Assembly (NCBI RefSeq): GCF_010645075.1
Contig: NZ_JAADZV010000008.1
Span: forward strand, 219,425 to 283,424
Length of the DNA: 64,000 nucleotides
Source: Flavobacterium limi
GTDB lineage: Bacteria; Bacteroidota; Bacteroidia; Flavobacteriales; Flavobacteriaceae
Direction of reading: 5' to 3'
The notes beneath the pieces were generated by a model. The model made no database searches. It saw nothing but the letters and a program-made list of their open reading frames with translations, and was not told where the DNA came from. The position numbers and the translations under genes are program-made. Below are positions 46,356 through 55,269 of this stretch, one piece after another. Position 1 is the first letter of the stretch. Each line of letters starts with the position of its first letter.

Positions 46356-48242
46356 TTAAAAAGCAAAACAAGAACAGCCTAAAGCGCCCCAAAATGCATT
46401 ATAATTATTAACAGGAACGTTGCTCAATCTTGCAGCGTCATGATTGTGTAAGTGCACATCGCAGCTGCCACTACAACTGTGTATTTGTGATGTTAAACCT
46501 GGTTTTGCATGAGTATGTGCATTTTTCTCAATTGTACTTTGAAAACTGCTTCGTGCCGGATATCCATTGTAAATATTTGTCGGCGACCAATCGGGCAGAA
46601 TCGGAATATGTGGTGGCGAGAATGAAGAGAAATCGCCATTTGCATAGACAATTTTTCCGTCAACAATCGTTAAATCGGCTTCGATTTTTTTGATGTCTTC
46701 ATCGTCAATGCTGAAATAATCACGATCTAAAACCACTAAATCGGCAAACATTCCGGTTTTAATATCGCCTTTTTTAGTTTGTTCCTGAGAAAACCAGGCA
46801 CTTCCTCTTGTGTATAATTCTAAAGCAGTTTTTCTGTTCAATCTAGTTTCATTGTATAATTGTAAACCTCCAACGGTTTTTCCAACTGTCATCCAATACA
46901 TAGAAACCCACGGATTGTAGCTGCTCACGCGTGTAGCATCTGAACCCGCTCCAACAGGAACTTCCATTTCAATCATTTTTTTGATTGGCGGTGTGTTTTC
47001 GGCAGCTTTTGCTCCGTAACGATCGGTAAAATATTCGCCTTGATAGGCCATTCTGCTTTGTACCGCGATTCCGCCACCAAGCGCTTTTACACGTTCGATA
47101 TTTCTTTCGTCAATAGTTTCAGCGTGGTCAAAAATCCAAGGTAATCCGTTGAACGGAACGTCACGATTTATTTTTTCGAAGACATTCAAAAATCTGGTAA
47201 TGCTTTCGTTGTAAGTGGCATGAAGTCTAAACGGCCAGCGGTTTTCTACCAAAAGGCGAACTACTTTTTCCAGTTCTGCTTCCATATTTTCTGGTAAATC
47301 AGGTCTTGGCTGTAAAAAATCTTCAAAATCGGCAGCTGAGAAAACCAGCATTTCACCTGCACCGTTATGACGGTACATATCGTTTCCCTGATATAATTTT
47401 ACGGTATCAATCCAATCAGAGAAATCTTCAAATTCGTGTTTTGGTTTTTGTGTGAATAAATTATAAGCGATTCTTACTGTCAATTGATTCTTTTCGTTCA
47501 ATTCATTCACCACTTTATAATCGTCCGGAAAATTCTGAAAACCGCCGCCGGCATCGATCACGCTTGTGATTCCGAAACGATTTAATTCTTTCATGAAATG
47601 ACGCGTCGAATTGATTTGATGTTCATACGAAAGAGTAGGACCTTTTGCCAAAGTCGAATACAAAATCATGGCATTAGGTGTCGCGATAATTAATCCAGTC
47701 GGTTCTCCGTTTGCGTCTCTTTCGATATGACCGCCCGGAGGAGCTGGCGTATTTTTGTTGTAACCAACCGCTTTTAAAGCTGCTCTATTCATAATGGCTC
47801 TGTCGTACAAATGCAGGATAAAAACAGGTGTTTCCGGAGCAATTGCATTGATTTCTTCTAATGTCGGCATTCTGCGTTCGGCAAACTGAAACTCTGACCA
47901 GCCGCCCACGACACGAACCCATTGCGGATTTGGAGTGCGGTCTACTTGTTCTTTCAGCATTCGAAGCGCATCAGCAAGCGAAGGAACACCATCCCAACGC
48001 AATTCCAAATTATAATTCAATCCGCCACGGATTAAGTGAATATGCGAATCGTTGATTCCCGGAACAACTCTTCGGTTTAAAAGATCTATGATTTTCGTTT
48101 CTTCTGATGCAAAACTCATGATTTCGCTGTCATTTCCAACTGCAATAAATTTTCCGTCTTTTATGGCTACAGCGGTTACATTTGGCGTTTCGTGATTGAA
48201 ACTATGAATTTTTCCGTTGAATAAAATTAAATCTGCTTTCAT
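46356..48242 (-). CDS. Amidohydrolase family 3 (YtcJ-like) protein with Cys/His-rich tail
   Basis: A 628-residue cytoplasmic amidohydrolase. VVPGINDSHIHLIRGG holds the metal-binding HxH, WRLH-type RLHATYNESITRF and FDHAETID give further His ligands, and GAGSDATRVSSYNP the catalytic Asp. Family members hydrolyse N-substituted amides or similar bonds; substrate unknown. The C-terminal end is unusual: about 60 residues rich in His and Cys (HSCSGSCDVHLHNHD, ending LGCSCFAF), not part of the catalytic barrel and possibly metal-binding. It lies between the outer-membrane barrel gene (20-bp gap) and DoxX. Confidence 0.88.
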   Translation of the reverse strand: MKADLILFNGKIHSFNHETPNVTAVAIKDGKFIAVGNDSEIMSFASEETKIIDLLNRRVVPGINDSHIHLIRGGLNYNLELRWDGVPSLADALRMLKEQVDRTPNPQWVRVVGGWSEFQFAERRMPTLEEINAIAPETPVFILHLYDRAIMNRAALKAVGYNKNTPAPPGGHIERDANGEPTGLIIATPNAMILYSTLAKGPTLSYEHQINSTRHFMKELNRFGITSVIDAGGGFQNFPDDYKVVNELNEKNQLTVRIAYNLFTQKPKHEFEDFSDWIDTVKLYQGNDMYRHNGAGEMLVFSAADFEDFLQPRPDLPENMEAELEKVVRLLVENRWPFRLHATYNESITRFLNVFEKINRDVPFNGLPWIFDHAETIDERNIERVKALGGGIAVQSRMAYQGEYFTDRYGAKAAENTPPIKKMIEMEVPVGAGSDATRVSSYNPWVSMYWMTVGKTVGGLQLYNETRLNRKTALELYTRGSAWFSQEQTKKGDIKTGMFADLVVLDRDYFSIDDEDIKKIEADLTIVDGKIVYANGDFSSFSPPHIPILPDWSPTNIYNGYPARSSFQSTIEKNAHTHAKPGLTSQIHSCSGSCDVHLHNHDAARLSNVPVNNYNAFWGALGCSCFAF

Positions 48243-48262
48243 AATTAGAATTTAGTGTATTG

Positions 48263-49648
48263 TTAAAATTTGAATCCGAGTCGGGCATTCCAGAAAATAC
48301 CGTCTTTAGAATTTGGAATGATATCATCTATAAAAGCCCCAGTTTTAAAATACTGAATCCCGCTTACGAACGAGATATATTTGTTGAGGCTATAAGTGAA
48401 ATTGGCCAAATAAGCGGTTCCGATATAGCGTTCGTCTGATGTGCTTCCCTGAAGATTTAGCATTCCGGTTGGTCTGTAAACTCCGTCTTGTGTTGAGAAT
48501 CGCCAGTTAAAAACCACATCGACCTGCATCTTCAGCGCCGGAAATAAATCCATTGTGGCATACGGATGAATATCGATAAGGTTCACTGGCCCAACTTGCG
48601 GGCTAAAGCCAAAATAACCTCCTTTTGGATACAGCGGATTAAATGTCTGTAGGTTCTGATTGTCTTTGTTTTGATCTCCTGAGATATAATCGTTTCGAAG
48701 GTTTATGGTCGGTTTAAATTTGATGTTTTCAAAAGAATACCCCAAATCTGCCGATGCTGTCCAGGCGTTTATATTTCCAGAACCAAAACTTCCGAATTGA
48801 TAAGCGGCTTCGAGATTATAAATAAAACCGCCTCCGTATTTCCAGAATCTTGTACCCACGGTATGTCGTTTTTCGGGAGCAATTCCTTGTTCAAAAAGCG
48901 ATTCATTTCTTTTGATTCCGAGGTAATATAAGTCCAGATTTCCTGCTTTTGAGAAAATTATTTTCGAATAAGCACCCCAAAGATTCAGTTTTTTTGACAT
49001 TTTGTTATCAAAAACACCTGTGTAAATCGTATCGGCCATCATGGCAAAAACGTCAATCGAGAATCGGGTAGAGGAGTACATGATCTTTCCGCCTGTAAAA
49101 TACAATCTTGCATTTGGTCCTTCTCGAACCGAAATCAATCTTCCTGAACCGTAATCGAGTTCCTGTCTTCCGGCGCGAACAATCAGTTTTTTATGTTTCT
49201 GCTGCCAAAGAGTGATATCTACAAACAGATTCTGAATGTTTAATTGATCTTCGTCTATTCCTCTTGCTCCATTTACTCTGCCATCTTCCAATGCACTTCT
49301 TAATTGCCCAAATATTCTAAAATTTTTTCCTAAATGAATGTTGGTATGAATATCGTAACGCTGTAAAAGGAAATTGTTATGTCCAATATTTAATCTTCCC
49401 CAATCTTCATTATTGAAATCAACATATTCATATCTCGCTTCGCCTCCAAAAGACAGGTAAAATTTTTTCTCTTGATGTAAAGGGACAAATTTTAAAGTCT
49501 CATAAAAGTTTCTTGTAGAATCTTTCAGCGATTCGTAATTTTCGTCATAACGCAAAAGCTTAAAATTTTGAGCCAATGCCATATTTCCCAAAAAGAGAAA
49601 AAGAAAAAGTAATTTGACGTTGTTTGATATGGATTTTGTTGATTCCAA
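48263..49648 (-). CDS. Alginate export-family outer-membrane beta-barrel
   Basis: A 461-residue exported protein with a signal-like start (VKLLFLFLFLGNMALAQNF) and amphipathic strands throughout, ending in the outer-membrane signature RLGFKF. Characteristic stretches of the alginate-export barrel family are AGRQELDYGSGRLISVREG and FRIFGQLRSALEDG. Members are monomeric porins for small anions or aromatic compounds; no alginate genes are nearby. It precedes the amidohydrolase by 20 bp, so it may import that enzyme's substrate. Confidence 0.88.
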   Translation of the reverse strand: MESTKSISNNVKLLFLFLFLGNMALAQNFKLLRYDENYESLKDSTRNFYETLKFVPLHQEKKFYLSFGGEARYEYVDFNNEDWGRLNIGHNNFLLQRYDIHTNIHLGKNFRIFGQLRSALEDGRVNGARGIDEDQLNIQNLFVDITLWQQKHKKLIVRAGRQELDYGSGRLISVREGPNARLYFTGGKIMYSSTRFSIDVFAMMADTIYTGVFDNKMSKKLNLWGAYSKIIFSKAGNLDLYYLGIKRNESLFEQGIAPEKRHTVGTRFWKYGGGFIYNLEAAYQFGSFGSGNINAWTASADLGYSFENIKFKPTINLRNDYISGDQNKDNQNLQTFNPLYPKGGYFGFSPQVGPVNLIDIHPYATMDLFPALKMQVDVVFNWRFSTQDGVYRPTGMLNLQGSTSDERYIGTAYLANFTYSLNKYISFVSGIQYFKTGAFIDDIIPNSKDGIFWNARLGFKF

Positions 49649-49720
49649 AAATAATGAAGCGTAAGAGATTTGTTTGTTTTGTTTGCTCCGCCAATTCGGC
49701 TAAAGCCTCGTGTCAGGTTT

Positions 49721-49806
49721 CAAGTTTGAATTTTCAATTTTCAAGTTTCAAGTTTGATATTACTATTGAATTTTGAAATTGTCATTGCCATTGAACTTTG
49801 AAATTG
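49721..49806. repeat. Low-complexity TTTCAAGTTT-type repeats
   Basis: A run of TTTCAAGTTT, TTTTCAA and CAAGTTTCAAG words, ending in a 17-bp direct repeat: ATTGAATTTTGAAATTG at 49765 and ATTGAACTTTGAAATTG at 49790, one mismatch. It lies between the barrel gene and the isochorismatase stop. Probably a non-coding repeat. Confidence 0.55.
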
Positions 49807-49808
49807 AT

Positions 49809-50441
49809 TTAGTGTTTCAACATGTTGTGAGCATAGTGAATTCCTAATCCGTAAGAACCACCGTATTTTTTCATTAAATCAGTTACCGGAACATAGGTTT
49901 CCTGACGTCCCCAATCTCTTTGAAGTTCCAATAAATATTGAATAGAAGTAATTGGCTGAGCACCTGCCTGGATCATTCTTTGTACGGAACGTTCGTGAGC
50001 TTCGTTGCTTACATCTCCACAAGCATCAGTAATGATATATACTTCGTAACCTTCTTCAAGAGCTGATAATGCAGGTCCAACAATGCAGACACTTGTCCAT
50101 AATCCTGCAAGAACTATTTTTTTCTTGTTTTTAGCTACAATCGCTTTGTATGCATGTTCGTCTTCCCAGGTATTCATTGTCGTACGATCGATATATCCTG
50201 AAGTTGCGATTGGATAAAACTCTTCCACTTCCGGAAAAACAGGACCCGAAAAACTTTCTTCGGCAACTGTTGTTACTACTGTTGCTACGTTAAATATTTT
50301 GGATGCACCAGCGATAATGGCAACATTTGTACGCAATTCGCTTAATGAGATATTGCTTGTAGCGAATGCCATTTGACCTTCAAAGTCAATTAATACTAAT
50401 GCGTGATTATCTGGCGATAATAAGTTTGCAGATGGTTTCAT
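49809..50441 (-). CDS. Isochorismatase-like cysteine hydrolase (YcaC type)
   Basis: A 210-residue hydrolase with catalytic Asp in ALVLIDFEGQMAF, a Lys in KKKIVLAGLWTSVCIVG and nucleophile Cys in TSVCIVGPALSALEEGYEVY, followed by ITDACGDVSNEAHERSVQRM, the pattern of the YcaC/isochorismatase superfamily. No signal peptide. Such enzymes hydrolyse amides or vinyl ethers, with unknown native substrate in YcaC relatives. It is in the same minus-strand run as the haloperoxidase-like hydrolase and the barrel gene. Confidence 0.9.
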   Translation of the reverse strand: MKPSANLLSPDNHALVLIDFEGQMAFATSNISLSELRTNVAIIAGASKIFNVATVVTTVAEESFSGPVFPEVEEFYPIATSGYIDRTTMNTWEDEHAYKAIVAKNKKKIVLAGLWTSVCIVGPALSALEEGYEVYIITDACGDVSNEAHERSVQRMIQAGAQPITSIQYLLELQRDWGRQETYVPVTDLMKKYGGSYGLGIHYAHNMLKH

Positions 50442-50550
50442 GATATTTATTTTAAAAAATTATTAATTAGTTTATTATGTGAAATGTTAGAGGTAAAATG
50501 TTTATGAATTAAAAAAAGTTCTTTTTGTTTTTATAAACACAATTTGCACA

Positions 50551-50868
50551 TTAATGCGTAGAAAGTTTTCTAATCATTTCTACAGAAACAGCATCGGCGT
50601 AAATACCGAAAGCGCTTGTGAGAACCCCTTTTATATTGTAGACTTCAGATATAATTCCGTAGACAATATCTTCGTCACCGGGATTTGTATCACCTTCAAA
50701 ACGAAAAATATATTCAATCTTAAATTCGTCAGGAGACATAGACTGCGAATTATTATTGTAACGAATACAGTTTACATCAAGATTAAAGTTTTGTGTAAAA
50801 CCTTGAAGATTCAGCCATTGAAGCGCTTCTGTAACCGTGTCAAATGGGGGGTGTTGAAATAAACTCAT
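50551..50868 (-). CDS. Small conserved-looking protein of unknown function
   Basis: A 105-residue soluble protein starting MSLFQHPPFDTVTEALQWL. It contains DFRIEYI-like FKIEYIFRFEGDTNPGDEDI and ends EMIRKLSTH. No signal peptide or membrane segment. I do not recognise a named family, though the layout resembles small stress proteins encoded next to alpha/beta hydrolases and isochorismatases in Flavobacteria. It lies 72 bp after the hydrolase gene, probably in the same transcript. Confidence 0.75.
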   Translation of the reverse strand: MSLFQHPPFDTVTEALQWLNLQGFTQNFNLDVNCIRYNNNSQSMSPDEFKIEYIFRFEGDTNPGDEDIVYGIISEVYNIKGVLTSAFGIYADAVSVEMIRKLSTH

Positions 50869-50940
50869 AAGAAGATTTTTTTAACTGCCTGTAAAAAAGG
50901 AATTTTTATCAGGCAGTCTGGTTGATTAAAGACTGTCAGA

Positions 50941-51759
50941 TTACGCTTTAATAAATGCTAAAATATCTTTATTGATAGTTTCAGCCTCCGTTGTCGGCAT
51001 ACCGTGAGGAAAACCTGGGTAGGCGATTAATTTTCCATTTTTCAAAAGTGCCGCAGCTCTTGGAGCCTGAGCATATGGAACGATTTGATCATCTTCTCCA
51101 TGCAAAACTAAAACCGGAATCTCTAAACTTTTAAGATCATCTGTAAAATCAGATTCAGAGAAAGCTTTAATTCCGTCGTGATGAGCCAAAACAGAACCCA
51201 TCATTCCCTGACGCCACCAGTTGTGTTTGATGCCTTCCTGAACTGTTTGTCCTTCTCGGTTCCATCCGTAAAAAGGAATAGGGAAATCGTAAAAATATTG
51301 TGCTCTGTTAGATGCTGTCCCTTGTCTGATTTCGTCAAAAACAGATAATGGCACACCTTCTGGATTTGATTCTTTTTGAATCATAACAGGTGTTACAGCG
51401 CTGATGATTACCGCTTTTGCAATGCGTCCCTTTCCGTATTTTGCTGCGTAACGAATTACTTCACCGCCTCCGGTTGAATGTCCTACGTGAATTGCATCTT
51501 TTAAATCTAATGCTTCTGTCAAAGCCGCTACGTCTGCTGCATAAGTATCCATGTTGTTTCCTTCAGAACTTTGTCCGGAACGTCCGTGTCCACGGCGATC
51601 GTGAGCAATAACTCTGAAACCTTGTTTTAGGAAAAACATCATTTGTGCATCCCAGTCATCACCAGATAATGGCCATCCGTGGTGGAAAACGATTGGTTGT
51701 CCTGTTCCCCAGTCTTTGTAGTAAATCTGTGTTCCGTCTTTTACTGTAATTGTGCTCAT
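50941..51759 (-). CDS. Alpha/beta hydrolase (non-heme chloroperoxidase type)
   Basis: A 272-residue alpha/beta hydrolase. HHGWPLSGDDWDAQM is the oxyanion region, VGHSTGGGEV the nucleophile elbow with Ser, LVLHGEDDQIVP the acid Asp, and GFPHGMPTT the catalytic His. GHSTGGGE and the length are typical of cofactor-free haloperoxidases/esterases. It is the third gene with the TTAATCTAGATTAA-type promoter (51864), so it probably belongs to the same stress regulon as the MhqO-like dioxygenase and the MhqD-like hydrolase. Confidence 0.93.
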   Translation of the reverse strand: MSTITVKDGTQIYYKDWGTGQPIVFHHGWPLSGDDWDAQMMFFLKQGFRVIAHDRRGHGRSGQSSEGNNMDTYAADVAALTEALDLKDAIHVGHSTGGGEVIRYAAKYGKGRIAKAVIISAVTPVMIQKESNPEGVPLSVFDEIRQGTASNRAQYFYDFPIPFYGWNREGQTVQEGIKHNWWRQGMMGSVLAHHDGIKAFSESDFTDDLKSLEIPVLVLHGEDDQIVPYAQAPRAAALLKNGKLIAYPGFPHGMPTTEAETINKDILAFIKA

Positions 51760-51832
51760 TTTGCTATGGTTTTTAATTATTGATTTAAATTTTTAATATG
51801 TTATAATTGTATGGTTTGTGTTATTGATACTG

Positions 51833-51915
51833 CAAATCTATTGTGGAGTAGAAAGAGTGTCGATTAATCTAGATTAAGAAGGCTTTTTTTGCTGTTAGTT
51901 CTTAATCTGGATTAA
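51833..51915 (-). promoter_or_regulatory. Hydrolase promoter with two shared palindromes
   Basis: On the minus strand a perfect palindrome TTAATCTAGATTAA (51877-51864) is followed after exactly 23 bp by TAGATTTG (51840-51833), a perfect TAnnTTTG box. A second copy, TTAATCCAGATTAA (51915-51902), lies 38 bp further upstream. This is the strongest of the three sites. Confidence 0.78.
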
Positions 51916-51986
51916 TCTTCCAGGCTTTTGTCCAATACAATGATTTTGATTGTTTATTTGAATTATTTGAACGACGCACAATAATA

Positions 51987-52073
51987 GCCAAATAACATGC
52001 CTTTCTATTGATATCTTTGTTTATAAGGATTTTGTAGATTTTGGCTGTGTTTTTTTGTTACGATATATCGTAA
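51987..52073 (-). promoter_or_regulatory. Candidate sigma-54-type upstream promoter and activator site
   Basis: On the minus strand a 16-bp perfect palindrome TTACGATATATCGTAA (52073-52058) is followed by ATTTGGC (51993-51987) at the same 74-bp start-to-start distance as at 39150. TTTGGC then 8 bp and GTGC makes a reasonable -24/-12 pair. The stretch between is also partly alike at the two loci. Confidence 0.45.
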
Positions 52074-52132
52074 AATTATTAATGCAGTAATGAGAATTAA
52101 GGAAATTTAGAGCGCTTTATATGCCGCAAAAA

Positions 52133-52175
52133 AAAGTCTGATAAGATTTTTTAAACCTTATCAGACTTTTTTTTT
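52133..52175 (-). terminator. Terminator after the 52246 kinase gene (bidirectional)
   Basis: Perfect 13-bp inverted repeat AAAGTCTGATAAG / CTTATCAGACTTT with an 11-nt loop, flanked by an A-run and a T-run, so it works on both strands. It lies about 70 bp after the stop of the kinase gene. Confidence 0.88.
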
Positions 52176-52245
52176 AAATGAAAAATTACTTCCTGTCCTT
52201 CATGAACTAAAGAGAAAATGCGGGAGTAATATTAAAAATCGGCTT

Positions 52246-54498
52246 TTACTTTTGTGATATATTATTTTTTATAAATTGAATTTCAACCACAGCGCCATTA
52301 TCATTAAAAAACGAAACTTCGCCATCCAGCTGATGTGCCAAACCGCTGATTAAATTAATGCCTAAAGTCTCAGAAACATCAAAATCTTTAGGGAAACCAA
52401 TTCCGTTATCTTTAATTTGAAGTTGAACTTTAAAGTTTTCAAGAGACTTCATACTTATTGAAATAGTTCCTTTTTGATTCTCCGGAAATCCGTATTTTAT
52501 GGCATTTGTAATACTTTCATTCAAAATCAGGCCAACAGAAACCGCCTGAGCTTCATCAAGAAACAATGAATCAATAGCTGCTTCGAAAATAATCTGCTGC
52601 ATATCAAAAGTATCGCGGAAGTTGTGCAGCAGATCATTAATGTAATTTTCCATTTCAATTTCCCTTACAATATCTGTTCGGTATAGCTTTTTGTGCAAAA
52701 GAGAAATGGCGTACAATCTGTGCTGGCTTTTCTGAATGGCATCAAAAGCTTCTTTGTTTTTTAGAGTAGAAGACTGAGAGTTTAAAAGACTCATTACAAT
52801 CTGCAGGTTGTTCTTAACACGATGATGAATCTCCTGCATCAGCGATTCTTTCTCTTTTACCAGATTTTGAAGCGTCTCATTTTTTTGATCGATTTCATTT
52901 TTCTGACTAATCAAAAGTTCATTGTTTTTCTTCTTAGAACGATAACTGATCCAAAACAAAAGTATACTGACTAAAAGAAACACCATAATACAAATTCCTA
53001 ATTTTATGGTGTTTTGGGCTTTAAGCGTTTTCTCTTTTTCGGCATTCATATTTAATTTTAAAGCGGAAAACTCTTTTTCTTTCTTTTCGAGACCATACAA
53101 AATTTGAAGTTCTTCGATCTGTTTGTTCTTTTTTTCATTGAAAATAGAATCATTCAAATCTTTGTATTTCTGAAAATATTTTATTGCCGTAATATAATTT
53201 CCTTTTGCGGAATCAATTTTAAACAAATACAGATTTGCCTCTTTGACCTGAGAAAGTTCTACAATTCCAGCTGAAAAATTAAGTGATTTTTGAAAATTAA
53301 ACTTAGCTTTATCATAGTTTTTATGTTCTTCGTAGAATTTTCCAAATTCAAAATAAGCTTTAGATATATCAATGATATACATAGGAGAGTTGCTCTTTTC
53401 ATATAAGTTTATTGTTTCTGTAAACTTAGCTTCGGCTAATTTAGTCTTGTTATTTTTGTTGTAACAATAGGCCAGAGAACCATAAATTATCGCTTTATCA
53501 GTGTTTTTTTGAGGAGGATATTCTTTTATAGTATTTTGTACCTGCTTTAAAGCTTCTTTTGTTTTTTTTACCTCAATTAATTCTTTGCTTAATATGTCAG
53601 TAAAGGCATATAAATTGGTATAATCTAATTCTTCTTTAGATTTTAAAATTGAAATTGCCTTTCTTAGTAATTCAATGCTTAAATCATGTTTGTGCAGATC
53701 TTTATAAGCAATTGCCAGCTGTTCGTAAAAATCAGGTGCATTGACAAAATCCTTGGTCTTTTCCATGTATTTTATACAGGCAAGAGAATAATAAAGACTT
53801 TTTCCTAAATCGCCTTTAAGTCTGTATACATCGGCCAACAAATCGTAAGTAAATTGCAGTTTTTTATAACCTGTTTTTTTATAGATTGTCAAAACCACAA
53901 ACAGTTCTTTTTCAGCCAAATCCAATCGTCCCTGATTTAAATGCGCATCTGCTTTGTATTTTAGAATGTAAGCAAAATCCTCTAGTTTGTTTAGATTTTT
54001 GTAAAGCAGGGCTGCTTTATCAAAACAAACTGTAGCTTCTTCAAAGGTTTTAAAATTGCGCGACGGCCGCCAGAATAGCCTTTTACCGAGCATGCTCCAT
54101 AAATCGGCTTCTTTTTTGTATTGTCTTGTTTTTTTATAATAGGCAATAACGTGTTGGCAATTTTCAATTGCTTTTGGATAATTATTTTCTTCAAACAAAA
54201 GCTCTGCAAAGTTTACAAGACATTTGTTTTGGAGGTTCTGGTCTTTGATTTTGTTGCTTAATGCAAAAGCACGATTAAAATTAGCTCGTGCACTATCCAT
54301 ATCTATTTTTAAACTTTCTGGTTTGTATAAAAATTCGGCGCCATGATCAAGAAGCTTGTTGATTTTTTGTGAAATTAAAGAATGCTTTTTTTGAGTTATA
54401 TCTACATTAGAAACCGCTTGGGGATTTACAGGATAGAAATTCCCGATAAGTATAAAAAAGAAAGCAAACCACAACTTTGCAATGCAGCATCTACTCAT
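52246..54498 (-). CDS. TPR-domain membrane histidine kinase (HisKA_2 type)
   Basis: A 750-residue sensor kinase with a signal peptide, many tetratricopeptide repeats in the periplasmic/outer part (about 60-440), a coiled segment, one membrane helix (IMVFLLVSILLFWISYRS, about 495-513), and a cytoplasmic HisKA_2 core with EIHHRVKNNLQIVMSLLNSQ (His about 556) and ATPase motifs NESITNAIKYGFPENQ and IKDNGIGFPKDFD. The core closely resembles the kinase at 43728. No response regulator is adjacent, so it may share the regulator at 42360 or signal elsewhere. Confidence 0.92.
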   Translation of the reverse strand: MSRCCIAKLWFAFFFILIGNFYPVNPQAVSNVDITQKKHSLISQKINKLLDHGAEFLYKPESLKIDMDSARANFNRAFALSNKIKDQNLQNKCLVNFAELLFEENNYPKAIENCQHVIAYYKKTRQYKKEADLWSMLGKRLFWRPSRNFKTFEEATVCFDKAALLYKNLNKLEDFAYILKYKADAHLNQGRLDLAEKELFVVLTIYKKTGYKKLQFTYDLLADVYRLKGDLGKSLYYSLACIKYMEKTKDFVNAPDFYEQLAIAYKDLHKHDLSIELLRKAISILKSKEELDYTNLYAFTDILSKELIEVKKTKEALKQVQNTIKEYPPQKNTDKAIIYGSLAYCYNKNNKTKLAEAKFTETINLYEKSNSPMYIIDISKAYFEFGKFYEEHKNYDKAKFNFQKSLNFSAGIVELSQVKEANLYLFKIDSAKGNYITAIKYFQKYKDLNDSIFNEKKNKQIEELQILYGLEKKEKEFSALKLNMNAEKEKTLKAQNTIKLGICIMVFLLVSILLFWISYRSKKKNNELLISQKNEIDQKNETLQNLVKEKESLMQEIHHRVKNNLQIVMSLLNSQSSTLKNKEAFDAIQKSQHRLYAISLLHKKLYRTDIVREIEMENYINDLLHNFRDTFDMQQIIFEAAIDSLFLDEAQAVSVGLILNESITNAIKYGFPENQKGTISISMKSLENFKVQLQIKDNGIGFPKDFDVSETLGINLISGLAHQLDGEVSFFNDNGAVVEIQFIKNNISQK

Positions 54499-54811
54499 AT
54501 TATAATATAGAATAACTTTAGAAAATTAATTTTTGAAATTGTTTCTGATAAGAATTTTAGTAACAGCTAATATATTTCTTATTACTGTTAATTAAAAAGA
54601 CATTTGTATTAGATGGCATTTATCTGATTTCAATCTGCTAACTTTTCAGTTTTAACGAACTTTAATTATAGTTTGCAAACATACAAAAAGTAATAATAGC
54701 AGATTGAATTAAGAATTACTAATATCTTCATGATGTCAAAATGTAAAAAAACGCAGTTTTAATGCTTTTACAACCAACAAAAACTATCAAAATTTTGATG
54801 GATTTTACTTA

Positions 54812-54835
54812 GAGACCTTGACAGGATTCGAACCT
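54812..54835 (-). other. Degenerate tRNA 3'-end-like fragment
   Basis: On the minus strand AGGTTCGAATCCTGTC is the sequence of a T-arm (TTCGAAT loop, 4-5 bp stem) followed by an acceptor-like stretch, with no matching 5' half and no CCA. It resembles the better-preserved fragment at 58991-59020. It is followed by a segment (GCATATTTTCTGG) also found beside that fragment. Confidence 0.55.
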
Positions 54836-54874
54836 AAGTATTGAAACTTGCATATTTTCTGGATTTTTATTAAA

Positions 54875-55002
54875 AGCAAAACTGCAACGATTCTTCCATA
54901 GAATTTTTGTGCAGTTTTATAAAATCTGAAAAGTGCAGTAAAACAAAAAGGCCTGCGAATCTTAAGATTTGCAGGCTTTATCACATTTTTTCAGGGTTTT
55001 TG
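54875..55002. repeat. 129-bp repeat unit, copy 1 (contains terminator-like hairpin)
   Basis: Starts AGCAAAACTGCAACGATTCT, ends CAGGGTTTTTG. It contains a near-perfect 26-bp palindrome at 54951-54976 (GCCTGCGAATC...TTTGCAGGC) preceded by A's and followed by T-rich sequence, a terminator-like hairpin. A direct-oriented copy with about 90 percent identity by eye lies at 58821-58949. Confidence 0.8.
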
Positions 55003-55269
55003 CGATATACAGAAACGATAAAATTTAGTAAATCCGAATGGGTGTGGATTTCATTATAAATGTGCTCAACAATCCCGCAAAGAAATAAAACCTTATATCA
55101 AAGTACTACAATTGTTTATCCTAAGATTAGGGCTAATTTCAAATTCTATTTTTGGATTTATGCGTTTGTAAAAAAAACGGATATTCCTTTTTAGAATATC
55201 CGTAAGTTCAGTATTAAAAAAATTAACTGAAGGTCAGTCGTTAGTTTTTTTTAACTTTTTGCTATAATT

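Larger units (their letters stand above)
54499..55269. other. Long intergenic region with repeat and tRNA-like fragment
   Basis: About 770 bp without a gene. It holds a tRNA-3'-end-like fragment (54812-54835) and a repeat copy with a hairpin (54875-55002). The first 310 bp and the last 260 bp show nothing else I can name. Confidence 0.55.

Noticed and set aside
50884..50917. Hairpin ACTGCCTG/CAGGCAGT as a terminator
   Set aside because: No T-run follows on either strand; it may be a leader hairpin but evidence is thin.
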